Positions 48,180-60,700 of a stretch of 64,000 bases of DNA are shown here, one piece after another. The notes under the pieces were generated by a model that worked only from the letters and a program-made list of their open reading frames with translations, searched no databases and was not told the origin of the DNA. Source of the stretch: Phoebastria nigripes (Eukaryota; Chordata; Aves; Procellariiformes; Diomedeidae); assembly GCA_035582835.1 (NCBI GenBank), contig JAYKAV010002924.1, forward strand, positions 186,001 through 250,000. Direction: 5' to 3'. The stretch's first letter is position 1, and every line of letters begins with the position of its first letter. Both the position numbers and the translations under genes were made by a program.

Positions 48180-48540
48180 AAGAGATTTTGAAAAACTTGG
48201 AAGAGTCCCAAAAAGTTCCAAAGAAAGAATTCAAAGGGCAGAGAAAATGGCTTGTTGAAAGAACTTCAAAGATCTGTATCTGCTTAGCCTATTGAAAAAA
48301 AAAAAAAAAAAAAGGCTAAGAAGTGTTTCAGCAGGATCTGAACTACCTTCTCTGAAGGCACTAGAATGGGGATTCTCAAACTACCAGAGAAAGACAAAGC
48401 AAGAACCAGAGAGAAAAGCTGATACTGACAAATTCATTTGAGAAACGAAACAGCATTTCGAACAAGGATGATGACTATTGGAACAAACTTTCTAGTGATG
48501 TTGGCATGGGCTGCACATGTCTTAGAGTCTTCAGAGCATG
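48180..48540 (+). mobile_element. Possible ancient CR1-like LINE 3' remnant
   Basis: Two faint echoes of the CR1 ORF2 C terminus occur in the right order on the + strand. The first is CTGCTTAGCCTATTGAAAAA at about 48278, where CR1 has an [10 protein letters not shown] block. The second, near 48473, reads DDDYWNKLSSDVG, where CR1 has HWNRLPREVVE. An A19 run separates the parts. The match is weak and the segment could be unrelated. Confidence 0.35.
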
Positions 48541-51500
48541 GCCTTCTCAGAGACAGGCTTTAGTTGCACACAATACACAGACTTCAACATAGGGGAAGCC
48601 CGGCTATAGCGTAACCGTTATTTACAGCCTAATATACGAGGTTCAACATATAAGCCCCTTTTGGCTTTGCAAATTAATATCCATTAATCGACTTAAATGT
48701 TGATGCATTAGCAATTCCTTTACTGCTCACTTCAACAGAAAGATTCAATTAAAATGCTTTTTACAAACCTAAATAATATTTTATGCTATCTGAAAAGCTA
48801 AACAAACTACGTTCTCTGTGCATCTATGTAAAGTCTCAACGTTTCATACACCTGCACAAATGTGACCAGGACAGGAATCTGTACTGCATTTAAAAGAAAA
48901 ATTAGGAAAGTAAAATTAGCTAAGTAAAACCAAATTAATTTAATACAGAATATACCATGCACATTAATACCTGTACTGGCTACATTAGTCACTCTCATAT
49001 CTAATTCAATACCTACTGATCCTTTTGAATTTATCTGTTGCAGCCCCTGGATGTGCCTCAGAGCTAGGATGAAGTAGTTAAGTGCAGGGACACAGGCACT
49101 GAATCATTAACTCTCTACTTTGTGTTGTCAAAATAAAACCCTAGATCACACTAGCTTTATGCCAGGTAGACCCTGACTTCTCCACTACCTAATACAGTCA
49201 TTTTCACTTTTTTTAGCACCAGTTTTACCCAGTAAGTATTTGTTTGAACTTTTTTTCCCCAGGAGAATCAAATGCATTTTTCAATAACAAATACCATAAT
49301 CAAAATTCTCTCTTAAATAGTATAAAAAATGTCTAGTGAATTCTGTAACAATTAAATGTATTTCAGATTCCTCAGTCAAAAGAACATGGTCCCTGCTCTG
49401 AAGACTTTTCAACAGAAAAGATGAAAAACCTGTTGGGTTGGAAATAAACTATTATTTTAACATAACAGGAACCACAGAGAAATTACGGGTTCAATTCAGA
49501 TGCCTAGTGCCATTTGACATACCCTAAGATATCAAGGACATCCTCATGGTGGTGGCAGCTATGCAGGCATCCCTGTGCCCTTGTGGAGCTAAGCTGGGGT
49601 CAGGCAAGGGTAGCCTTGGGCATCAGAAATCACACAAGGTGCCTAACTTTAGGCAACTGAAGACTTTGAAATGATGTCCCATGTAGTCTGAGAAGCCATG
49701 GTAGAATCAGGAGTTGAATTCATATTTCTGAATTTTCAGACCAGTCAGTGCCAAAAGCTGTCTTCGGCTGGGAGATAGGCTGGTATTATTTTTCTCTCCT
49801 AATTTGCATTTTAGGTATATTAGAGAGTTCCATAAATGTCCTATATACTTCTGTTTCTGTGAAGCAACATTAGTGCAAGAAATGAGGAGATTGTCTGACA
49901 GCAACCGCACCATAATATTAATACTTAGCTTTGCTTAATGAAGCATATCATTAATCATAACTCTCATTTTTATGGTTATGGTCTTATTGGTCCTCATAAG
50001 AACACGCTATCTGAAAATATCATGTTTTTGCTTCACTGAACAGATGACAAAAATAAATGTCATTCACGATTTCTGCAGTTTGGACCTATAACTTTCATAA
50101 AAAAGAATTCACAGTTTCTGTTATATATCTTTATCATATAATAACGCATAGTTATATTCCAAAAAAAAGAAAGAAAGGCAGTACTTCCTCTGAATCAAAT
50201 TACTTAGCCCAGCTGGATAGTAATGAAAATTTTATATTCAAAGGAGCATCGCAATTAGGGGCAAGTTATACCAGCCTTTTGAGAAGGAGCACTTCCACTG
50301 TACACCCTGCTGGTGACTATGCGATCCCAGAATCCTTCACTGATTGTAAGAATGTGATGTGGAAGCTTCTGTCTCTGTTGTAAAAGTTTAAAACATCGGA
50401 AAGCTGGGAATTGTGGCTTTAAGTATGTGTACGCCTTATAAACCACAGCTTTTCCCTTGTTCTCTGCCAATACATAGAAATTTATATCAGAAATATTAAG
50501 ATCAGTGTGGATGATGTATGAATGGAAATGTGTAGGTAAGCACCAGAAGAAACACCAGAACGAGGTTAAAAACATGACCTGTATTGATAACCAACACCAC
50601 ATTCACAGCAGTAAAACTGAGTTATGTATTATTTTGTCAAAACCAGAAGGTCTGCACTCTTGTAAAACAATGGTATGATGACTTTCATGATGACTTGTCA
50701 GTAGAAGACCGTGTGCTCAACAACAACNGATGTCAACACAAACACAGCACATAACTTGTGTCATTCCTTTCCTTGTGAGCCCAACAAGAACAGCATTGTC
50801 CTAAGAATGTCAAAAATGAGGAAGCACAGACAACAGGCACCAGACTTGCCTAAAACTTACAGAGATGAAAGTAAGCAAAATTGTGAGTCAAAAGGATCAT
50901 CCTAACTGTTGGGTCCTAAACGATANAAGAGACGTGTCTAAAACCCAATTTGTTGTTGTCAGTCAAGATGAAACAAAAAGTCCTTCTGAGAACTTGATGG
51001 GGGGCATCTCTTGTCCATCTTCTGTGTCACACACAAGTAATCCTGACCAAACTACTTAAATCCAGACACTTTGATGCTTGTATGTGGGTGTGAGAATGTG
51101 AGTGAATTAAATCAATGAGAGAATGTGTCTGAGTGGTGAAAATTAATTTACTTGGGGATTTTATAAAAAAAAAATAAACTTCCCCTCCCATAAAGTCTCA
51201 TGTAGAGTTTTGCTGCACTGGTTTCCTACAGTTAGAGAACAGAGAGGTGTGAAGGCAGACCTGAGTAAGGAGGGAAATATTAATTACCTCAGCATTTCCT
51301 CCAATAATAAATCAGCTCCTCCAGCTTTTACAAGTCTTTATATTACAACCAGAATCTCAAACTAATGAGAACTAATGCCTTTTACCAAAAGGCATTGGTA
51401 TAAACAAATAAAAATATAGCTGCATTTACTCTTTGATGTGACAGGATGTGACATGCCATTACACAACTGGATTCCCTACAGTGTTAGGATTATATTTTGA

Positions 51501-51893
51501 TGTGCCATGGCCAAAACAAATAGTTAAAAAGTCATCAAAGTGAATTTGCTCACTTGAAAATAAGCAAATCAGACTTCTCAAAGTATTCTATTGTCACCAG
51601 TCAAAGAACTGGCTTACTGTACTGGTTTTGGCTGAGATAGAGTTAATTTTCTTCATAGTAGCTAGCATGGGGCTATGTTGTGGATTTGTGCTGGAACCAG
51701 TGTTGATAACACAGGGATGTTTTAGTTACTGCTGAGCAGTGCTTACACAGAGTCAAGGCCTTTTCTGCTTCTCACACCACCCCACCAGCNAGNAGGCTGG
51801 GGGTGCACAAGAAGCTGGGAGGGGACACAGCTGGGACAGCTGACCCCAACTGACCAAAGGGATATTCCATACCATATGACATCATGCTCAGCA

Positions 51894-51899
51894 TATAAA
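51894..51899 (+). promoter_or_regulatory. LTR TATA box
   Basis: The motif tataaa lies 277 bases into the LTR, after the region shared with the second copy. It is placed as expected for the U3/R border promoter of an LTR. Confidence 0.7.
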
Positions 51900-52086
51900 G
51901 CTGGGGGAAGAAGAAGGAAGGGGAGGGACATTCGGAGTGATGGCGTTTTGTCTTCCCAAGTAAACGTTACGCGTGATGGAGCCCTGCTTTCCTGGAGATG
52001 GCTGAACACCTGCCTGCCGATGGGAAGTAGTGAATGAATTCCTTGTTTTGCTTTGCTTGCGTGCGTGGCTTTTGCTTTCCCAGTTT

Positions 52087-52092
52087 AATAAA
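52087..52092 (+). terminator. LTR poly(A) signal
   Basis: An AATAAA hexamer lies about 190 bases after the TATA box, in cagtttaataaaactgcctt, a typical R-region position. Confidence 0.7.
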
Positions 52093-53309
52093 ACTGCCTT
52101 TATCTCAACCCATGAGTTTTCTCACTTTTACTCTTCTGATTCTCTCCCCCATCCCAGCTGGAGCAGGGGGAGTGAGTGAGCGGCTGCGTGGGGCTTAGTT
52201 GCCGGCTGGGGTTAAACCACGACACTTACTGGGATGACCAGAGGCTTAGGTGTTTCTTAGTGTTGAGGACAGTGCAAACATCCATGACTAAATATTAAAA
52301 GGTCTTACCAAAGCTGATTATCTAATTGGTGGCCCGCTATATGAAGCACAGACTGAAATACTGACATAAAACAAAATGGGAGCATCCCTAGAAATATGTA
52401 AGGGGCTTGCTATGAGTTACCTGTTATGAGTTTCAACCTTTGCTAGTAGCCCTGTTGAAAAACTTGTGTGGAGCTTCAACCAATTTTTTACTATTTTTGT
52501 TGGGTTTGTTTTTATTGTAGGGTTTTTAAGCAGCATAATCCTGCACCAACCAGTAGCATGCAGAGGACCCAAAAAGGCTTCTGTTTTATTCCTTCAATGG
52601 TTGCTACTTTGCTGTGACAAGAACTCACAGCTAGGCCAATAATGTTCCAGAGAACAAATCAAAATGAATGGAGTTAAGAGCATCATCGAATCAATTTCAA
52701 ATTGATCTTTACTGTTGTCCTAAATTCTTATTGCCTGCCTGCCCTCAATTCTGAAAGAGAACAGAACATAATGGACAACAGTCAACCCAGTGAGGTGGAG
52801 CAGCCAATGATGACACCAAATGAAAAACATGACTGGACACAGTAGGGGAACAAATAACACTTGAAAGCTCAGGACACATCTGCAGCTAGCAGCACAGCCA
52901 TAACCTCAGAGGTGAGAGAGTAATATCTCTCACCAGGATACAAGATAAGTAAATATCAAGCCTGCTGTACATCAGTGACGTAGCCATGCCAAGAAAGAAC
53001 TTATGCTGGCAAACCTGTGATTCTCTGGTCATGTGCATGCACCAAAAAAATTTAACTTGCACATGAAAGACTCAAAGAACCAAGTAAAGCCAAAAAAACC
53101 ATGATGTTAAATATTGCTGTGGATCAACACTGCGGTACACCTGGGCAAATCTTAGATCACTGAAGAAAACTGAACTGTAGGGAATGGGCCTTTAGGTAGA
53201 ACGTACCAATCTCAAAAAGGCTGCATGAGACACCTCCTCCAACCACAGCATATTAAGTGTCTGTGCAGAGGCACAGACAAAGGAAGGGGAAGGCAAAGGA
53301 AGGACCTGG

Positions 53310-53893
53310 CAAGCAGGTCAAGGGGGGTAGTTCTCCACCTCTACTCCGCTCTCGTGAGACCCAACCTAGAGTACTGCATCCAGTTCTGGGTCCCCCAGTA
53401 CAAGAAAGACATGGACCTGTTAGAGCGGGCCCAGAGAAAGGCCACAAAACCAGTCAGAGGGCTGGAATACCTCTCCTGTGAAGAAAGGCTGAGAGAGTTG
53501 GGGTTGTTCAGTGTGGAGAAGAGAAGGCTCCAGGGAGGCCTTATTGCTATTTTTCAATACTTAAAGGGGGCTTATAAGAAAGATGGGTAAAGACTTTTCT
53601 CCAAGGCCTGTAGTGACAGGACAAGGGGCAATGATTTTAAACTGAAAGAGGGTAGGTTTAGATTGGACATTAGGGAAAAATTGTGTATTATGAGGGTGTT
53701 GAGACACTGCAACAGGTGGCCCAGAGAAGTTGTGGAGGCCCCGTCATTGAAAGTGTTCAAGGTCCAGTTGAATGGGGCTTTGAGCAACCTGATCTAGTGA
53801 AAGATGTCCCTGCCCATGGCAGGGGGGTTGGACTAGACAACCTTTAAAGGTCCCTTCCAACCCAAACTATTCTATGATTCTATGATTCTATGA
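53310..53893 (+). mobile_element. CR1 LINE 3' fragment
   Basis: The + strand encodes the C-terminal end of CR1 ORF2: [20 protein letters not shown], then [12 protein letters not shown], then [20 protein letters not shown], up to a stop at 53588-53590. After a frame change it continues with CSDRTRGNDFKLKEGRFRLD. The 3' UTR ends in ttctatgattctatgattct and gaatcc, the CR1 tail. The left edge, near 53310, is where CR1-like text begins (ggacctggcaagcaggtcaa). This copy differs clearly from the large CR1 at 16070 and is a different subfamily. Confidence 0.92.
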
Positions 53894-56800
53894 ATCCATT
53901 TCTAATAGCAGAGTGTTGTGGAATCCATGCCGAGTCCTCCTACAACCTCCATCTTTGTGGAGATGTAATGTCTCTATTCCTGGTACTGCAATGATGGAGG
54001 GCTGAATTTTTAAGCGAATGACTCATTACAATCATGCAGAAACATGGTAATAGGGTCTCACTCAGTTGTACCCTAATTTATCATACCTTTCGCCTCATGT
54101 CTTTCTACCATCACATGTCAGCTGGTCTGGAAAGCAAGCTGTTAATCAATGTCTGCTGGTCAAAGGAGGCCAGTAACAATTCTTTTTCAAATAATTTAGG
54201 TTGTCATTCACATTTCTCATTTCAGCATGCATTTAATCCTTCCTTGTGCTTTACAGGCACTCAGTGCTCACTGTCAGACCCTGTACATTCACAGAGTCCA
54301 GCTTACAATTCTCTGAAGCCAGAGTTACTAGAAAGGGCTTATGTCTGACAGTGATTGCCTAGGTAGCAACAGTGGTAGAAAAATAGTAATGAAAAGAGGA
54401 GAAGGAAAGAGGAAGGAATAAGCTGTTCTGCAAGAGGTGTGAAGAGGTTCAGGCTGAGATGGAAGCATGGACAAACCCAAAAGGAAGAGAGATGTGTGTG
54501 CCGCTAGCGCAAAATTAATGAGAGAAGTTCTGTGAATAGATAAGTTGCAAAAGGGGAGAGAAAATAAGATTAAAATTAGTAGAATCTCCTAAAAAGGGAG
54601 ATATGAGAAATACTGTATATCAAAGGAAACATTGAAAATGTTATCAGGATATAAAGTGATAGCCATGCAAAACATCGGACAGTTAGTAAAGAGTAGGGCT
54701 GAAGCTATCAGTAACATCAGAGGTTATTGAGGATCTGAAAAGGATAACAACGATAGAAATTCCTACATTTTGTCAGAAACTGTGGGAAGAGACATTTCAA
54801 TGAAAATGTTGGTGGAAGCCACTATGAAAGATGAAGTCACAGAAAATGCATAAGCAGTAAATGGCTCATATTATGAGTTTGAAGGTGAGGGAAGGTGAGG
54901 GGAATTCACTTGCTAAATGGTGAGTGAACAGAAAGCTGTGATTGATGGGGACTCTCTGAAGATAAACATTCCTGTACTTAGTACTTACACCTAAATAGGT
55001 GCTGCCTTAAGTTATTGGGGTGGAGGGTGGCCTCTTGAGGCAGGTGGATCAGAAGCACAGATGGACACTGGATGGTAAAAGAGAATAAGGTTTCAGGATC
55101 TGCCAGCAGTAAGAAAAGAATAAAAAAAGGAATTAAAAAAAAAAAAAAAAAAGGAAGGAAAGAGAGGGAGAGAGGGGAAATGAGGGAAGGAGCCACTCCA
55201 GAGCTCCAGCAGCCAAGAGAAGGAAGAGTGGTGTATGGAAGAGAACTGAGTGATTAGTAAGACATCTATGTTTGTTAATTTGAATCTCAGCGCACTTCAC
55301 ATGGAAGAACCAGACAAGTGCAAACAAAGAAACACTCGTGTGGCGTGAGAACGGAAAGAGAGGAAGGGGAAATCAGTTCTTGACTGTAAAAGAATGAAAG
55401 CGGATGGAATCATGCAATAATAATAATATAGGAACATGCTTCAAGGAGTAAATTACAACCAAATCTAGAGTAATCTAAAAATATCTCAAATTATATTTAG
55501 AAATATAGACAGAACAAGAAATAAAATATCAAGAATGTGAAAAAATAATCTGCCAATTTTTTACCGCTGGAATCCTAACAACAGATCCACTACAGAAAGC
55601 CAACAATTTTTAGAGGACGGTATTAATAATGGCATGACTTCTAATTGGGAAGACTAAAACTCTAGAGACCAGCTTCACGTCACCAAGTTCAGACAGCTGT
55701 GAGTGAGCAAAGATGCTCTAGTCTCCCTTGAGGCACTTCAGAGGTCAGCTCAGATCTTGGTGAATTTAATCATCACCTTATGCCATGCTTCCTCCTCTCC
55801 CTTTACTTACAAGAAAGCCCAGGACAACAGGATTCCTGATTTGGTGCTTATTCTACGATTTTGGGGAAAGAATTAGGAGTAAGCTCAGCTCCCTGGAACA
55901 GCAAAAATCACAGGGTGGGCCTTCTGAAGTCCTGTCAACAGATGCTGTGCAGTGCAATTTCAAATGGGTCACAGTCACTTGAATTGCATTTTCCCATGTA
56001 ATTCCTTTCACCTGCAGAGTATCATTAGTAACTAAAGTATTAGCTTGAATGAAAGTGGAGAAGTTGCACTTACTTGAGACTACAACTGATTCATAAGTTC
56101 ATGAGCTGGCTTTCCCTTCTATTTGTTGTTTCAAAATTTGGAAAATAAGCTTAAAGCGTATAGGTTTTATATTAATTAATTAATTTCTGCAATTCTCTTT
56201 GGACAAAGCTATTTAGACTAAAGGGGAGAGTTTATTCAGTGTGACCTAGAGTGTCTCCTGCATACTAAAAAATTGGACGCTGGCTCAAATGTTGAGCTGA
56301 TTATTCATTTAAATGTAAGGTGCTCTAGCCAGCAACAAAAATTAAAATTATCACCATATCCTTCCTAATAAGGAAGAATGGAATTTTTGTCTATGATTTC
56401 CAAAATGTGCAGTATAATTAGCAGTATTAACATTGAAGCATTGTCATCGAATAATGTAAAATATGAATGACATAAACAGAAGAGATATTTTTAATCATGA
56501 AAGATGATGAATTTTGGTTTCCAGCTACTTAATTTATAACAAATATGACCCAGCTTTTCGGTGCTTTTATCTGCTTTCATGTCCTTTAAACAAAATTAAA
56601 ATTAAAATTATTCTTTATCTACACATTCATATTATTGACTTACACTGAATGTTATAAACTATTATTATGGCTGGTTAGACATTTGAAATAGAATTTTCCT
56701 TATATGCCTACATTCTGCATGGCAGAGACCTTGAAGAACTATTTCCTGTAGTTAGAATTTTTTATGTACACAAAGATTATGAAGCAATATGTTTTTTTCT

Positions 56801-57591
56801 TACCTAGGAATAAGGAATATAATAAAACGTGTCATTGTTCATACCCACTACTTGGTTAATATTAAGAATCAAAGAATAATTTTAAAAATAAAGCCAATGG
56901 AATCTAGAGAGCATTTAGGACAAATACTACTCACCTGTTTTTAAAATACCATATGGTATGTATGCATTTACATATCTAAAACTCACTTGAAATACTGCTT
57001 AATACCAACATACATTACTGAAAAATCAACAAGTGAGGTTTTCACTGTCAACATTAAAATAAACCATCTGCATGTACAATTACTATGACAATGTATCGCA
57101 GGCATTTTAGATTCTTTCAAAATATATTTTTACTACTTTCGTAGAAAACAGACATATCACTGTCTGAATATGAAATATTCAGAAGTATTGCTGGTCGTTA
57201 TTAACTTCAGGTAAAATACAACATTCTCAGTAAAACATCAACTGTACTAAACACAAAGTAAAGTTACCTAATTTTTCAGGTTTTCCTTTAAGTGTCTGTA
57301 TTCTCTAATGAACACTGATGGAATTTGGGATATAATACAGCACTTGCGTTTATGCTATTAGGTGTATTTAATCTACTTCATTGTTAGTGTTTCTGAAGTT
57401 TTAAAATAAATATTCACTAACATTCAATATTTATATAGCTTGTTTCTTACAAAAATCTATAATCTATAATAATTAATCAATGATGTCAATAGTCTGTAGT
57501 GACATTACGTTATAAAATCAGGGGGAACAGAAAGTTATAAACTGTCAAGATATATATTAATTATATTATATTATATTAAGTGAATGCATAC

Positions 57592-57708
57592 CCCCACAGA
57601 CATNGCCGTCCGCATTTTCACACTGTCGATCATCACATTCACAGTTTTTGCCATGAACTCTGTTGTCTCCTGGAGGGAAACAAGTGCATTGGCCACATTC
57701 ACATCTCC
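57592..57708 (-). CDS. ITGBL1: ITGBL1 internal exon (integrin EGF-like repeat)
   Basis: This 117-nt exon encodes [20 protein letters not shown], then [14 protein letters not shown], an undetermined residue, and VCG, with split Gly codons at both ends. The acceptor is cttatag (57710-57709) and the donor gtatgc (57591-57586). The undetermined residue comes from an N at 57604, first base of an NAT codon (His, Tyr, Asn or Asp); human ITGBL1 has Val here as I recall. The exon carries the CxCGxCxC half of one integrin EGF unit and the CxCDDRxC start of the next. With the three downstream exons it gives about 156 of roughly 494 residues. The preceding exon is not in the 6.3 kb left of the window. 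Confidence 0.97.
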
Positions 57709-60700
57709 CTATAAGAATAAACAATTGTTAGAGTCATGATTTCAGTAAAGTAAAATAAAGGAAATAAAAACCCAAACTTATTCTATACCCTACCCCCCAA
57801 AGACAAACTGCAAGTCACTCTGTATTAATGAAAGTATGCCCATAAACACTATTAAAAAAAAAAAACGAAACTATCCCTCCTCCATGGCAACCAGGAGCAA
57901 AGTATATCACTGTTATGTCTTGGTGGAAACAGCAACAATAAGCAATCATCGGCATTGTATGGTTTTCATATCTCAACTTTGCGTAACAGAGCTATGGCAC
58001 ATATTTAACTGCATAATTAACCTCTATAACTGATCTAAAATATTTAGCATATACCTCAGAAACTCCAGAATTAATGTGATTAGAATTAATTAGTCTATGC
58101 GCAGGGCTATCTAAGATACCGTCCATTCATGTAGAAACATAACTCTTTAAATAATGTGTTAGGCATTTGGAAAGCAAAAATCCCTCTGATTTTTCTTGTC
58201 TAGACCTGAGGAAATAGAAGTCGAAAGCACAACCTCTGTCAGAGTCTTCCCTTCCATCAACCTGTTCACAGGAGAACTCCCCAGAGCTTAAAGGGGGAAT
58301 AGACTCAGCCAAACTCCCACAGATCTTCCACTCCAAAGCCCTCAGAGCCGTGAGTATTAAATGGTCAGATGTGAAAAAAACTAAGATCAAGGACAGTCTT
58401 ACGTTTGCACATATATGAGACAGACTCAGTTCAAGGTAACATTCGTTTTGTTATTTCCTAACTTCTAGGAGTTTGCCTCCGTATTTTTTTTAGTTGTTTT
58501 AATGTAACGCCACTGTGAGAATGCTCTAAATATGACACAAAACATGGATCAAAGTAATAGATTTGACGGGCTTGGGAAAAGATATTGTGTGTAAAAAAGG
58601 GCCACCAGAGACATGGATTAGGATGCAGAAAAGCCTGTTCCTCTCGATTTAATTTAATCATAGAGGAAGTGAGACTCAACCTGGGCCTGGACACTGCTCT
58701 ACTAACTGCAGAACCCAAATTTACAGTAGGAGCAACTATAGTTACAAAGCAAAAAAATCCTCCAAGTGCAGCCTTCCATTATGTAACCAAACAGTTCAGC
58801 ATGCACAATATTTTTTCAGCATGTGCTGAAATATTTTGCTGAATGGCAAACGACTGTTAAGGAGAACCTTAGTGGGGCTATTCTAACTGTAGCTTTTGTG
58901 ACAATAAAACCTTTTAGGTCAACATACTGCCAGATCATTGTTAATCTATTTTTCTTTCAACTTCTAACCGAAATTCGTTACATTTGATTTTTCAAAAAAA
59001 ACCAGTCTAATTAAGTTGGAGTAGGGGGGGAATCTTATTACTTATGGAAAAATTGCCAGCTCATTTTATAGCTGCCATACTCTTCATCTTCCCAAGCATC
59101 AATGTACATTGCACTTCTGAGCTGACATTCTATGTGCCAGGATTCAATCTAGAAAGACATTTTATGATCAACTTAAAGTGCAAGAATCTTAAAAAAGACA
59201 TGCTGATAGAGAGAATTAACAGCAAATACTTCANGATACCTTTATAATATACATAGTTTTACAACCATGTTGCATTGGCAATTATATGAGGATATTTGTT
59301 CCAGAAAGAAACTTATTATAGGAAATGCATCTACCACATCATGAAATACAGTTGTATTTGGTAATCACATCAACATTTAAGATATGATTGTCTACAGAAT
59401 GATTGATGTTATTTGCCTGCATTCTCTAAGCTACAATTATTTGCCAAGGACAGTTACATTAGCAACTGGAACAAAATTATTTCTTAGTACTTAAATATAC
59501 AGAGACTTTTAATGAGTCCAACTTGTCACTATTTGGGCTCTCACAGTCTCTTTCCATGCATCCACTTTAGACAACCTGGCTACTTTTACAAACATGTCAC
59601 ATCGCAGTGTCCCAAAGCACAGTCAGTCACCCGTAGGCAGATAGGTACCTGATGAACAGGACCCATCTGTTGTGAAGACTCTATAAAAGAAACAAAAGAA
59701 CCATCTTTAACAGTGGTATCCTAGCCAGCTAATGCTATAATAAGGAGGATGCCTGAAGGACAATAAGATCAGTTTAAGCAAGTTGCTTTGAAGAGAGGAG
59801 TCAGCAGAGATGGAAAATCCTCCAGAGGAACGAGCAAAGGAAGGTTCTGCGATGAGGCTCCTGCATGTTCTGTAATTAAGTATTACCTTCTGTAATGCTT
59901 AATTTAATAAGTCGGAATGACCTGAGAGCCCAGTGGCTGGGCACTTGCACTGGCATGGGAACAGGTTCCTCTCAGTCCCTGCTGCAATTAATATTTATTC
60001 ATGTTAGCTAATGTGCAACAGTTTCACCAGCAAAAAACCTGAGGAATATCCCATCCCCTAGGCAGATAGGGCACATTTTTGTCATGTAAGAGATATAAGC
60101 TCAGGTTGTCTTCTCAAAATCAAGCACAAAGGGGATTTAGGCCCTACTTTCTCAATCTTCTCCTCTTAGCTAATGAATAAAACACCAACACATATATTCA
60201 AAAAGCCCAGACTCCTTGTGGATATCTGTGCCTCGTATTTTATTTTGGCTGGCTCCCATCTAAGCTCAGGGTATGATTTAGATCATCTGACTGCAGACCT
60301 CAGCAGAACTGAAAGTATCTTGAAAATGGACAAAAATCTCAGTCAGTAAGTGCTCTGGAAAAGGAATTCTCTGAGCTATTTCTTTACTTTGAAATATTCA
60401 AAGATACAGTTATAGTAGTTTAGTACACTGCTGCTGAAATTGATACTCAAATTATTAGTTCATCATTCCTTTTCTTTTAAAAATGTGACAAAATCAGCAC
60501 TAGGAACATGAGAAGTGAATTTAGTGGTGGCACTTAGTAATTGCAACTTTGTACTGGCTTAAAAAGTATATTTTACCTCCAAAAGTACTGAGATTTTGGT
60601 TAGATTATGTACAGTGGGCTCACTCTGTGGAGATAATTTAACAGAGAATTAAAGTCCTTTTGCTTCTGAACAGCTAACTACAGAGGATGTAGTAAATGTA

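Larger units (their letters stand above)
51618..52224 (+). mobile_element. Complete solo LTR of an avian endogenous retrovirus
   Basis: This 607-bp element begins tgtactggttttggctgag and ends accacgaca, so it has the TG...CA ends of an LTR and an exact 5-bp target duplication. A tataaa box is at 51894-51899 in catataaagctgg, and an aataaa poly(A) signal is at 52087-52092, followed by a pyrimidine-rich end. No gag, pol or env lies next to it, so recombination between the two LTRs probably removed the provirus interior. It is antisense to ITGBL1. The 5' part matches the truncated copy at 3476-3721. Assignment to an ERV-L-like group rests on the target duplication length only. Confidence 0.92.
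51613..52229. repeat. 5-bp target site duplication around the LTR
   Basis: The bases cttac at 51613-51617 are repeated exactly at 52225-52229, directly outside the TG...CA ends of the LTR. A 5-bp duplication is usual for ERV-L (class III) and some class I elements. Confidence 0.85.
43260..57591 (-). other. ITGBL1: ITGBL1 intron with LTR and CR1 insertions
   Basis: This 14332-bp intron has a gtatgc donor. It holds a solo LTR (51618-52224), a CR1 3' fragment (53310-53893), a possible old CR1-like remnant (48180-48540), a T-rich (TTTTTA)n-like tract at 47785-47832, an A19 run near 48294-48312, and purine-rich + strand sequence at 44160-44660 and 54370-55200. A palindromic TATA-type word lies near 43735-43765. 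No further ITGBL1 exon or independent gene was seen. Confidence 0.85.

Noticed and set aside
36446..57708. Integrin beta-8 or another true integrin beta subunit
   Set aside because: The EGF-like repeats suggest an integrin, but the last exon ends in WLGREYP and a stop right after the repeats, with no membrane segment or cytoplasmic tail. The FGF14 neighbour also fits ITGBL1.
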